Assembly: GCA_025331445.1 (NCBI GenBank)
Contig: JAIWNE010000079.1
Coordinates: 62,001-126,000 of the forward strand
DNA from: Blakeslea trispora
Taxonomy: Eukaryota > Mucoromycota > Mucoromycetes > Mucorales > Choanephoraceae
DNA: 64,000 nucleotides
Direction of reading: 5' to 3'
The position numbers and the translations under genes were made by a program. A model generated the notes under the pieces. That model searched no databases. It saw only the letters and a list, made by a program, of their open reading frames with translations, and had not been told where the DNA came from. Below, piece after piece: positions 1 to 10,085 of this stretch. Within the stretch, counting starts at the first letter, position 1. Every line of letters starts with the position of its first letter.

Positions 1-333
1 CAATCTATCGGCACCAGCACAAGACAACATCTTGTTGATACGAGTGACATGGTAAGGATGGACACGAATACGCATGTGGAATGAGTCTTTACCAGAGGTC
101 TTGGACATATATTTGTTGGCACAGATACGACCAGCTTCGAGAGCTTCAGCTGATAATTGTTCGTATTCGTTGGATACTAAATGAATACAAAGAGGGAAGT
201 CGTCAACAGAGGCCTTCTTACGGCCTAAATCATAAATTCTGAGTTTGGCATCAGGAACACCTCGGTTGTATCTTGATTTGGGATATGGTTTGTTTTTACA
301 GTAACGGTAACAGCGAGCTGGACGACGACCCAT
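1..333 (-). CDS. RPL10: Ribosomal protein L10 (uL16), N-terminal part
   Basis: Cytosolic 60S subunit protein uL16, one of the last proteins to join the large subunit. The first 111 codons lie in the window as one open exon starting at the ATG at 331-333; the rest lies beyond the left edge. The N-terminus [18 protein letters not shown] and the segment [13 protein letters not shown] are essentially invariant in eukaryotic L10. Codon choice is biased like the other ribosomal genes here, which fits high expression. The upstream region holds A and T homopolymers (358-400). It is divergent from the transporter gene at 1198. Identification is secure; only completeness is limited by the edge. Confidence 0.97.
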   Translation of the reverse strand, partial: MGRRPARCYRYCKNKPYPKSRYNRGVPDAKLRIYDLGRKKASVDDFPLCIHLVSNEYEQLSAEALEAGRICANKYMSKTSGKDSFHMRIRVHPYHVTRINKMLSCAGADRL

Positions 334-1197
334 TTCAATGATGTAATGGTTTTTTAAGTAAAAAAAAAAAAAAGTAAAGAAAAAAAAAAGGCAAAAAAAT
401 CAAAGAAAGCACTTCTTTTAAAATCTAATACAATTGCTTAATTTAATTACTAATCCACTTGATGTTCGCTGCGGTCACTTGTGACAGTTATCCCAAATAA
501 AAAGAATGTCTGCCTTTTAAAATGCTTACAAACTTGACTTGGAATGCTTGAAGATGTCTTCAAAAGCATTGCCATGAATTTGTACAACCTTTTCCTCATT
601 GATTTCTTTCTGTTGTAATCAACAAGCTTTCTTTGATTGTTTGTCCTTTGTCTCACCATATATTCTGCTATCACAAATACACTTTTTTTTATATACTAAA
701 AGCTACGTTTAATTACACTATCCGAGCTACCAATTAGAAGCAGATATAATGCTTATAGTTATTGACTCCTTTACTAGTCTTTGTTCTGCCACTAGGACCT
801 TATTGTTAATGGTAGAACTCTTGATTTGTATTTGCTTAGATTGATAAAAGGCATGACTAACTACTGTCATTGGGTATCGCTTGTTCAAAGCAAAATAAAA
901 AAACTCAGTTTGGGACTTGCTTTGTAAGCCAACTAACCGATTACCTAAAGAATAGTCCTAAACATTTAAGGCGTAGACTGACTTGGACCATATACAGGCA
1001 AAAGCAGGCCATTGTCTTTTTGCTCAAAGTTGAAGCTATATTATCAAATACAATTCTCTATGGTTCAACTTAAGTCTCTGTTTTTTTTTTGGACAATAGA
1101 GATCGATGGTGAAACCTCTCTTTGTTAATTAAATATTCGAGAAGTAAAATATTTTCTTTTCTTCTTTCATCCTCTCTTTTTTTTTTGTATCAGCGCA
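334..1197. other. Intergenic, divergent RPL10 / MFS transporter
   Basis: AT-rich spacer between two divergent genes. It contains an A-rich tract just upstream of the RPL10 start (about 358-400) and a T-rich tract before the transporter ATG (about 1150-1190), typical of fungal core promoters. Short open stretches at 450-674 (-) and 870-1073 (+) show no recognisable domain, and I do not call them genes. Confidence 0.5.
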
Positions 1198-2719
1198 ATG
1201 AATACTGAAAAAGACAGTTCGTCTGTCTTGACAGCAAAAAGTGATGCACTTTCAAATATATACAACACTAAATCCGATCATTCAGATAATGCTAGCGCTA
1301 TCACTCCCCCTGATGGTGGCAGAGGCTGGCTTGTAGTTGCAGGCTCCTTCCTGGTATATATCATCTGTCAATAAAGTGGAAAAAAAATAAGGATGCTGAT
1401 GTTTAAAAAAAAATTTCTTGTGTATCAAATAGGGCATGTTTTCAATGTACTTATCGTTTTTACATAAACAATCAACCCTCTACTAACGCGCACATACCTT
1501 CTTTTTTTTCATCACACAACAGCTTCGGTTATAACTACAGCTGGGGTGTCTATCTAAACCTCTACAAGTCTCAAGTCTATGTTGGCCAAATGAGTACGCT
1601 CTCTTGGATTGGTTCAATTTGTGTAGCCTTATTTTTTATCACCGGTCCAATCAATCAATTTGTAATTGAAAGAATGGGGTTCAAGTATATGCTGATGACA
1701 GGAACTGTATTGTGTACAGCTGCCTTGATCTTGGCTAGTTTTGCAACACAGGTATGGCATGTATTTTTAACACAGGGCGTTCTGTTTGGCTTGGGTGCCT
1801 CTTTTGTGTCTTTGCCATGTATCGGAGCTCCCCAACAATGGTTTTCGACTAGACGTGGTTTGGCTATTGGCTTGGCTATGTCTGGTAGTGGTATAGGTGG
1901 CCTTGTGGTAGCTAACATCAGTATGGCTGTTATCAAGAGCCTGGGTTATCGTTGGGCATTGCGTGTTGATGGTATTATAGTGTTTGTACTCTTGTCTATC
2001 TCTTCTCTTCTTGTTCGCCCTTTTGGTGATGTTAGAAAGACTGGAGGTGGAAGAAAACTGTTCAACTGGTATCTGTTTAAAAGCCCAATGTTTGTAGCCA
2101 TGTTCCTTCATGGCCTCATAACAACCTTTGGCTATATGGTAATTGTCATTTTTTTTTCTGAAGCAGTATCATGTCCTTTCTAAAAAAAAAATCATAGACC
2201 CCTTTCTTCTTGCTACCTTCACATGCAAATGCTCTCAAATTGGACCCTTGGATCGGCACGAACTTATCCGCTATTATGTCCGCAGTGAATGCTGTTGCTA
2301 GAGTATTCACAGGTTATATGGGTGACAAGTTGGGTCGCTTCAACAGTTTGTTTCTCTGTACTTTCTTATGTGGCGTCTGTTGCTTGGCCATCTGGATCAA
2401 CGTACATAATGAAGCAACTCTTTGGGTTTTTGCAGTTCTCTATGGCTTCTTTGGTGGCGGCTATGTTGCTCTCTTTCCTACAGTACAGCCTCAAATTGTT
2501 GGCCTTGAACATATTGGTCCTGCTATTGGCTTGCTCTATACCACCAACATTTTTGGTTATCTGTTTGGTACCCCCATTGCTTCTACATTAATCAATCTTT
2601 CAACACCACCAAGTTATGTTAATGGTGCCATATGGGCCGGCGTCACCATCATCATCGGATCCCTTTTTGCTGGATGGGTTCGCATTCTTAAAGGTGGCTG
2701 GACTTTGGCTAAAATCTAA
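1198..2719 (+). CDS. MFS transporter, monocarboxylate (MCT/MCH) type
   Basis: Predicted plasma- or organelle-membrane transporter of the monocarboxylate porter branch of the major facilitator superfamily; the substrate cannot be told from sequence. Exons by hand: 1198-1353, 1433-1446 (a 14-nt exon), 1523-2138, 2198-2719, giving 435 residues, a normal length. The signature PPDGGRGWLVVAGSFL leads into TM1, followed by FGYNYSWGVYL, as in MCT proteins. The N-half motif GLGASFVSLPCIG and the central MGDKLGRF loop (MFS motif A-like) are also seen, with hydrophobic helices throughout. Intron 2 (1447-1522) contains TACTAAC as branch site. The N-terminal ~35 residues are hydrophilic and cytosolic. The family is sure; the splice model is good because all phases agree. 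Confidence 0.88.
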
Positions 2720-2931
2720 TTATCTTCATATACACCAACTAATTTAAAACGACCATTTCAATAGAATATTTTAAGCATCATCTAATTTAATAACTCTAAA
2801 TCTGTTTCCAGAAATAGTGTGCTTTAAGAGCGCGTCCAAAAAAAAAAAAAGAATAAGCGCGTACAAGTTTTTTTTTTTTTTTTTTTTATTTTGTTGTCTT
2901 CTTTTCTATTTGTGTGCCCTATTCCGCAGCT

Positions 2932-4364
2932 ATGCTTTCGAATATCCTTACTAACAGATTGCAACGAGAGTTGTGTAAGTTGCTTCACTTACTACCCCGT
3001 ACGGATACTAACATCGATCTTCTCAGCCGATCTCGAAAAGGATCCGCCGCCTGGTGTTAGTTGCTACCCGAAAGAGGACAACATCACTGAACTGGAAGCT
3101 TGTGAGATCTCTCTACATTGAGTGAGAAAATCCCTTTGAATACTTACACACACAATTTCATAGTCATTAAAGGACCACCTGATTCACCTTATGAAAAAGG
3201 CCTCTTCAAGCTAGATGTACGAATACCTCAAAATTACCCTTTCGATCCTCCTCAGATACGCTTTGTCACTTTGATTTACCACCCAAATATTGATGATACA
3301 GGCCGAATTTGTGCAGACATTCTCAAAAAAGGACAGGGCTGGAACCCTGCTCTCAATCTTTCGACAACATTACTTCTTTTAAGTCAACTATTGGCGCAAC
3401 CAAACCCTGATGATCCTTTAGATGCAGATATTGCCAAGGAGTATCAACTCAGTTATCCTACATTTAAACAAAAGGCAATGGAATATACAAAAAAGTATGC
3501 AACAGAAGATGCTCAAGATGTCAATGTTCCAACCAATGATAATGTTCGTAAGCAAACCTTGTTTAAAGAGAGAGAGAAAAAAAAACATTTGCAGTAACTA
3601 TAATGCTTACACCCCTTTTTTTGTGGTGTTAATAGAGCACATCAAGTCAATTACCGGAACAAGCTTCTGATCAGCTAGAGGAAGAACAAGAGTGCAGCAC
3701 AAATACCAAAAAGACAAAGCTATCACTTTCAAGAAAGAAAACAAACCTTGAGAAAACTGAACTGAAGAAATCGAGTCAACAAGTCACCAACGCCTCTGTT
3801 TCTATTGTTCATACAAAAACCAATCTAAAGCCAAACAAAGCAGTGACAGGATCAAGCAGCCCCTTCTTTGCCAACACTCATACAGAAGCTAACACAAAGT
3901 TGCCCAAGCCAAAAAAGAAATTAGACAAATCCCCTTCACTTAAAGAACATGCCAAACCTATGGTTCAATTAGAGAAGCCTGCGCAAACGCCAGCCGTCAG
4001 CCAAAAAGAGTTTATCGATACCTGCACAATAACTATTGAGCGAGCTGTGCCAATGAAAGACAAGGAGCCAAGCATCATAAAGAAAGCGGTGCCCTTAAGG
4101 AATGAATCAACACATGTCGAAAAGAATCTTACGTTACAATCAGATCAGCCTTTAATAATTGACAAACGACCAGAAGAACAAAAGAAAATGTCAGAGAAGC
4201 GTTCTTTTAGTCAATTGTTTGATAAGGATATTATTGTTTTGTCGGATGATGAGGATGACAACCACACAAGCAATGCACCTGTACTACATAGTCTACAATT
4301 GGATCGAAAGCAAAAGAGGACTAAACTCTTAAGCTTGAGCAAGAAAAAGCACAAAGCATCATGA
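2932..4364 (+). CDS. UBE2T: E2 ubiquitin-conjugating enzyme, UBE2T-like, with long tail
   Basis: Ubiquitin-conjugating enzyme. UBE2T is the E2 of the Fanconi-anaemia DNA crosslink repair pathway. Exons 2932-2974, 3027-3101, 3164-~3547 encode a UBC fold: RLQRELSDLEKDPPPGVSCY, then the HPN motif (YHPNID) and the catalytic cysteine in GRICADILKK. PNPDDPLDADIAKEY follows, as in UBE2T. A basic/Ser-rich open tail (3636-4364) carries DIIVLSDDEDD (4227-4259), a canonical SUMO-interaction-like motif. The last junction is unclear. Strong donor GTAAGC at 3548 is out of phase with the best acceptor (3635). In-phase options are donor GTTCGT at 3544 with acceptor 3635, or 3548 with acceptor 3663. Core assignment strong, tail structure moderate. 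Confidence 0.85.
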
Positions 4365-4586
4365 GTCAGCTTAAATTTCATCTGCAGTCACAATGCTTCT
4401 CACACTTATTGTACAAACTATTGTTCCCGCATTTCTGCATATTGATATACATATATATATATTGAGGCTCATGTTCCTTATTTTTTCTTTCTTTCTTTTT
4501 GTATATACCTTTTTCTCTCTCTCACTCTTTCTATTATCCATATACTGTAAATAATAAGAAAAAAAAGACAAAAAGAAATCAACATT

Positions 4587-5635
4587 ATGGCTATATCTAT
4601 CCCCTTATTGGAATCATTTGAAATCACTCTTAATTCTTGTGGAGTAACCGAGATAGCCTTTAATCGTCCAAAGAAATTCAATGCTCTGTCTGCTCAGGTT
4701 TATAGAGTAGGATTTTCATGTAAAAAGCAAAAGAGAGATAGAGAAAAAGGTTTTACTGACTGTCAAAATATAGGATTGGCTTACTGTGATTCGATGGGCT
4801 GCTCAATCTGATGCAGTCAAAGTAGTGGTCATGACAGGTCGTGGCCCATATTATACTTCTGGTCAAGAACTTCAGGAACCTGACTATAGTCCAGCAGGAC
4901 AAGAATTAAATAGAAAAAGAAGAATGGTCACAAAGTAAGACTTTACATCTACTCAAGATATGCAATTGTATATAGCGTTTGTTAATTACATTTCTGTATC
5001 AATAGATCACTTGTAGATGAATTCATCAATTTTCCAAAGCTCTTGATTGCTGCTGTCAATGGTAAAAAAAAAAGAATCCATGTGTTGCAATCCTATACTG
5101 ATACATGTAAAAAGGTAATGCGATTGGCTTTGGTGTTACAACTCTTGCATTATGTGATGTTGTATACTCTGTTCCCGATGCTACTTTTACTACACCTTTC
5201 ATGAAGCTTGGATACTGTGCTGAAGGATGTTCATCTGTACTGTTTCCTCGTATTATGGGTTCTTCAAAAGCTAATGAGATGTTGTTGATGGGCCGAACAT
5301 TTTCTGCCCAAGAGTTTGTTGAATGTGGTATGGTGAGCCGAACTTTACCAGCTGAAGGATTTCATAAGAGAGTAATAGCTTTGGCTAAAGAAGCAGCCAA
5401 GTTCTCAGGAGAAGCAATCTCTGTTTCTAAGAGACTGATTCGAGATGTTGACCGCCAAACACTGCTCAATGTGAACGAAATTGAAATGATAAAGCTCGAT
5501 GAGCGATCAAGTTCAAAAGATTCTCAGGAAGCTATTATGAGATTTGTGGAGGATCAGAAAAGAAAAAAAGCCGCTAAATTAGCTAAACAAAAGCAAGTGC
5601 AACAACAACAACAACAACAACAGAGTAAGCTTTAA
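4587..5635 (+). CDS. ECI2: Peroxisomal Delta3,Delta2-enoyl-CoA isomerase (crotonase family)
   Basis: Crotonase-fold enzyme that shifts 3-enoyl-CoA to 2-trans-enoyl-CoA so unsaturated fatty acids can enter beta-oxidation. Exons 4587-4697, 4774-4934, 5006-5061, 5115-5635 give 282 residues. Family features: FNRPKKFNALS, the oxyanion-hole segment AAVNGNAIGFG, and PFMKLGYCAEGCSSVLFPRIMG, whose Glu matches the ECI2/Eci1 catalytic position. The protein ends in SKL, a textbook type-1 peroxisomal targeting signal, separated from the lysine-rich C-terminus by eight glutamines encoded by a CAA repeat. No ACBP domain is fused, unlike animal ECI2. It could be a related peroxisomal hydratase, but EGCSS and SKL favour the isomerase. 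Confidence 0.88.
5600..5623 (+). repeat. CAA/CAG trinucleotide repeat coding poly-Gln
   Basis: Seven CAA codons plus one CAG encode eight Gln directly before the terminal SKL of the enoyl-CoA isomerase. Length change by whole codons would leave the targeting signal in frame. Confidence 0.9.
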
Positions 5636-6219
5636 TATATATAATAAAAATTATAATTTTATCTAAGAAATGTTTCTTGGGGCCTTCAACGAGAAGGGAG
5701 CGAATATTTTTGAAATACTCGAGCACTTTAAATGCTTAGCGCTTGCTATTCAACATTAGAATGTTCTATTCATCCGTCCTTTTTTCTTGTTTTCTAGTCT
5801 GAGAAGCTTTCAATAGTAAGCCCTTAAGGGGAGTCAAATCTTTTAAAGTTGTAACAGGGTGCCCACAAAAATTAGAAAAGTGGTTACTCTTTTTTTTTTT
5901 ACCTTCACCAGACGAAATAAATCGTAAGATGGACTTTATTTAAAGTCTCATAACTTGTTTTATGCATCTTTTTAGAGTCCAATCAATGCCATTATTACAC
6001 TTGGTTAAATCACTGAGTTTCTCATCCTATGACTCAAGAACACTACTATGTGAATGCTCACCATCAAACCATTTCGTTCCAAAGTAGTCAGTGTAGAAAT
6101 TGTTATTTTGAGTACAATTTATAACACGAAAAAAAGAGGATGACACAGTTCAAATAGTTCAGGAGTGTTACAAAGAAGTAGCTTGGGAGGTGTCGTGACT
6201 GTACTTTTGAACACAAAGT
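5636..6219. other. Intergenic, convergent ECI2 / MoaC
   Basis: About 580 bp between two convergent genes. It should hold both 3' UTRs. I see no coding frame or RNA gene in it. Confidence 0.5.
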
Positions 6220-6750
6220 TTATTCTGTTCGTTTCCAATCACCACTTTTTCCACCACTTTTTTCTACCAGCTGTATGCCTTCGATAACCATATCTTTAGA
6301 GGCTGCTTTACACATATCATAAACAGTCAAGAGTGCTACACTTGTTGCTGAGAGTGCTTCCATTTCGACGCCTGTTTTGCCTGTTGTTTGCACTACTGAA
6401 GTGCATTCAACACTTTGCTTATGATCGACCAATTCAAGCTGAACATCGATCTTTCCTAACAAGAGAGGATGGCAAAGTGGTATCAACTGAGAAGTTTGTT
6501 TGGCTGCTTGAATGCCTGCAATTTGAGCTACAGTCAATACATTGCCCTTTGAGCTATGACAGTGGTTTTCTTTTAACAACTGATAGGCATGGTCAGGTAA
6601 GACTATCCGACCTATGGCTTTAGCTTCTCTTTTAGTGACTGATTTTTCGGTCACAGACACCATACGTGCCTCTCCTGTAGATGGATCTGTATGGGTCAAT
6701 CTTGGTTTAGTTGAATAAAGACGTATTGAGCGGTTTAGAAGGAAAGACAT
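6220..6750 (-). CDS. CNX3: Cyclic pyranopterin monophosphate synthase (MoaC / MOCS1B homologue)
   Basis: Second half of step 1 of molybdenum cofactor synthesis, converting the 3',8-cyclo-GTP made by MoaA into cPMP. Single exon, 176 residues; E. coli MoaC is about 160. Conserved blocks: SKGNVLTVAQIAGIQAAK, LIPLCHPLLL, TGKTGVEMEALSATSVAL and YDMCKA. The first ~20 residues (MSFLLNRSIRLYSTKPRL) are basic, hydroxylated and free of acids, as in a mitochondrial presequence, fitting the mitochondrial site of cPMP synthesis. The start codon lies only 45 bp after the stop of the MoaA gene on the same strand, with a pyrimidine-rich spacer. This could be a shared transcript or a compact promoter. Function is secure; transcript organisation is not. 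Confidence 0.95.
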   Translation of the reverse strand: MSFLLNRSIRLYSTKPRLTHTDPSTGEARMVSVTEKSVTKREAKAIGRIVLPDHAYQLLKENHCHSSKGNVLTVAQIAGIQAAKQTSQLIPLCHPLLLGKIDVQLELVDHKQSVECTSVVQTTGKTGVEMEALSATSVALLTVYDMCKAASKDMVIEGIQLVEKSGGKSGDWKRTE

Positions 6751-6795
6751 TCAATCAATGAAAAAGAAGAAAAAGTAGAATTGTTATTGAAATTT

Positions 6796-8002
6796 TTATC
6801 CTCCAATAAGAATCATAGGTCGATTTTTTCTAGATGCTAATTCAAACATACCAGCATGTTGCTTCTTCTTTTTTTTGACTGCTACTTCTATCACGTCCAA
6901 TAATTCCTGGTCGTTTTTGCCTTGCCTTAGCATATCTCTTAAAGAGACCTCTGTGTTCCCAAACAAGCATACTTTAATGCTTCCATCTGCTGTAATCCTT
7001 AGTCGATTGCAGGTACTGCAGAAATGATCGGTCATCGAAGTAATAAATCCTATTCTACCCTTATATCCAGGTACAGCAAAATGCTGTATATATGGTTGAA
7101 TAACACAGATAATTGTTTCGCTGTTTCCCCCTCTTTTTTTCTATCTTTTTCAAGTTTTACCTTGGTTGTATCATTTGGACTATCACTCAATCGATCAAGT
7201 TGACCATAAACAGATTCAATGCGATACACAAGCTCTTTAAAAGGAACTAGTTTATCGCTATGCCAACGGTTACCATCAAATGGCATGTATTCAATAAATC
7301 GAACGTTGACAGGATGGTCTTTAGTATAAGCTACAAAATCAAGCACATCACGGTCATTCGTGCCTCGCATAACTACTGTGTTGATCTTGACATGAGACAT
7401 ATCTAGCTTCACAGCCAATTCAATGGCTTCTATCACTCGTTCAAACCCCTTTCGCCTTGTCATTACTTGGAATAAATGAGGATCCAGAGTATCCAAACTT
7501 ATGTTCAATGTGTCTAATCCGCCCTGTACAAGAGCAGGAAGCTTGCGCTTTAAGGCAATACCATTGGACGTCATAGCCAAACTCTGTAAGCCATGCTGCT
7601 TTAGCTGGCCTAAGCTCTGAACAAGGGAGACAATATCGGGCCGAACAGTCGGCTCACCACCTGTCAACCGAATTTTGGTCACACCTTGACTGACAAACAA
7701 TGAAGCCAAGCGTATGATTTCTTGTGTATTTAGCAATTGACTGTCTGGTGAAAGTGGCACACCTTCTTCTGGCATACAGTAGGTACCTGTTATTTCAGTC
7801 AAAGAGGAAGAGTAATAAATATAAATCAGTTTCTATATATGCACAAATTTTGAAGGTCCTTACAGCGCAAGTTGCATCGTTCGGTAAGAGAGATGCGAAG
7901 GTAGTTGTGTTGGCGATCAAAGGTGTCGGTAAGGTGATGACTCACTTTTGGTTTGTTTGTGTCTAAAAGAGATAACACTGGTTCTTTTTTCCTCAGATCG
8001 AG
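6796..8002 (-). CDS. CNX2: GTP 3',8-cyclase, radical SAM (MoaA / MOCS1A homologue); first exon unresolved
   Basis: Radical-SAM enzyme that makes 3',8-cyclo-GTP, first step of molybdenum cofactor synthesis, normally mitochondrial. Exons from the far side: 8002-7864, 7786-7161, 7083-6796, giving 350 residues without the start. The N-terminal 4Fe-4S site [14 protein letters not shown] is completed across an intron; [14 protein letters not shown] binds SAM. The C-terminal cluster [10 protein letters not shown]...C is present. The protein ends ILIGG; a free C-terminal Gly-Gly is essential in bacterial MoaA and human MOCS1A. The exon at 8002 has a good branch/acceptor (GCTAACATATACAATAG). The upstream start is unclear: a 6-codon exon with ATG at 8066, or an exon starting near 8212, both keep phase. 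Confidence 0.92.
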
Positions 8003-8069
8003 CTATTGTATATGTTAGCTCCAAAGCTAATCTCGTATATATATATACGTATTTATGTACGCACATTTG

Positions 8070-8738
8070 TTCCTGTTATCGATTCTACTACTGCTGCTGC
8101 CTGATAATAACAACAAACAAACAAGATAGAAAGTTAATAGGATGACACAAGCTAAACAAGCAATTCCTTTTGTCTTGCCTGAGAGTTGTAGCATCTTTTC
8201 TGAGTTATCCATAAGCTTAAGCTGATTCTGTGTCTATATAATAACATGGTCTAGAAAGTAAAACAAAAGGGGAAAAGTCGAAAAATAAAATAAAGCAGGC
8301 GAAGCTTATTTTTATTTATTGCCAAATAAAGTAGTTCAATGCGGAAACTTAAAGATGAAGCACTAACAAAGCGTATTGATCTTATTGGATCTGTCGCTAC
8401 TGCTAAAAACAAAACCAAAGATAACATGGCCTTGCAGACTATGATTGGTATACAAAGAGTGCATTGTGGTGGGTACAATCATTCAGTCTCTAGTATGAGT
8501 GGTGCCTATGGGCTTGTTATGTTTAAGTGTTGAATTCTCTTCATGTTCACCCATTAAGGATATATTCAGATACCATCCCCACTCCTGTTTCCTTTTTCTC
8601 TATATAAAGAAAAGCCATGCATGATATAAACAATACTGATAAAAAAAAGGAAAAGAAAAAGAAAGCGTCTATAAAGTTGGGGTTCTTCTTGCATTTATTT
8701 GACTGCTAAGTTTAGAAAAGAGCAATACAACATTTTGC
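8070..8738. other. Region upstream of MoaA and downstream of RPL11
   Basis: Probably contains the MoaA promoter/first exon (8027-8212, minus, with a hydrophobic 20-residue stretch in one frame) and the RPL11 3' UTR. A 64-codon frame at 8339-8533 (+) has no recognisable features. Nothing else is supportable. Confidence 0.4.
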
Positions 8739-9669
8739 TTAGTTCTTGTAGGAGACGACACCATCGAAACGGTTCTTGAACCATTCTTGGGTTTCTTCCT
8801 TTTGGATACGGTGGTTGACACCAACCTTGGCCTTACAGTGCTTTCTGCGGGAGACACGGTTACCAGGGCGACCCATGACAACGTAGTAATCCATACCGTA
8901 GATACCAATGGAAGGATCGTACTTGATACCCAAATCAATGTGTTCATCAATACCGAAACCAAAGTTACCAGTAGCAGAGAAGTTACGGGCCTTGAGTTCG
9001 TATTCCTTGACCTTCAAACCACGTTCGAGGATTTCTTCGGCCTTGGGGCCACGAACAGTAACGTGAACAGAGATCTTTTCGTTACGACGGATAGAGAAAG
9101 TACGGACAGTGTAACGAGCCTTGGAGTAGACGGGAGTTTGACCGGTCAATTGTTCAAGAACCTTAGCGGCACGGGTCAATCTATCACCAGATTCACCAAC
9201 ACAAATGTTGAGAACCAACTTTTCGATTTGGAGGTTACGCATGGGGTTCTTGGTCACCTTCTGTTCTTCGGCGCTCTATAAGACAAACTTCATTAGCCAA
9301 TGGCTTCCTCTTTTTTATATATATTTTTCACTAAGGATGTGCATAAAAGAAAAACAAGAGAGCATATACAGGTTGTCGACATCCATAGTGAGAAACTCAA
9401 GTTGAACCATATAGCTGTGGGGTGCCGTGTTCATGTATGTGGGTTGTGTTTGCATAATAGTAAGCATGTTTTGACATTCACATGCATGCCCCCATGGCCA
9501 AGCAAGTTCAAATCACACTTTTTTTTTTAATCCATATTACATAGCTTGAATCCATCCAATAAGTTGTGTCGTTGTTTCTCGAATACGTCCATCTATCCTC
9601 AATCCATTACTGCATAGGCTCTCCTGTTCTTTCTATTGATGCATCCAATAAAAATTAGATCCATACCAT
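8739..9669 (-). CDS. RPL11: Ribosomal protein L11 (uL5)
   Basis: 60S protein uL5, contacts 5S rRNA in the central protuberance. The main exon 9275-8739 encodes [19 protein letters not shown], then [20 protein letters not shown] and [15 protein letters not shown], diagnostic of L11. The exon has no own ATG. The best first exon is just ATG at 9669-9667, followed by donor GTATGG. This joins in phase 0 to acceptor TTATAG at 9276, giving a 179-residue protein of the usual length and an intron of about 390 bp, long for this window. A one-codon first exon with a long intron is common in ribosomal protein genes. The main exon is certain; the ATG exon is a good inference. Confidence 0.93.
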
Positions 9670-10085
9670 GATGCTGTCTGACGATATCGAAGTAAAAAGA
9701 GGGAGAACTTAAAATTTACCACTTCTTTACCCTATATCGTTTTGGTAGGCGCCCACACGCGCCTGCTCTATGTGTATGTGGCCACTCAATGCGCTCCCAC
9801 AAAAAAAAGAAAACATAGCTAAAAGCTCATTGGCTGTCCGGGTCGGACACCTCAGTTGATTCGAAATGTGTATGATTTCAGTTTTAAGCCCTCTCCCCTT
9901 CATACCACTGAAAAGTTAAAAAAAAAATTCATGTGGACATACACAAAAAATAGCTTAGAAAAAAGGAAGACATGAAAGAATGTTTACAGAAAAAAAGAAA
10001 GAGAGAGATTTGTTTATTTCATGACAAAAAAAATTGAATCCTCTTGCATATAGAAAACAAACAGAATGATCCAAACTCAAGAAAT
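9670..10085. other. Intergenic between RPL11 5' end and RPS8 3' end
   Basis: About 415 bp upstream of RPL11 (-). It has A-rich tracts and a short GC-richer island (9745-9860) with GCCCACACGCGCC and TCCGGGTCGGACACC, possibly promoter elements. No coding frame seen. Confidence 0.45.

Noticed and set aside
8787..9281. 164-codon plus-strand frame opposite RPL11
   Set aside because: Exact antisense shadow of a strongly codon-biased ribosomal gene; Thr/Val/Asn-rich nonsense composition.
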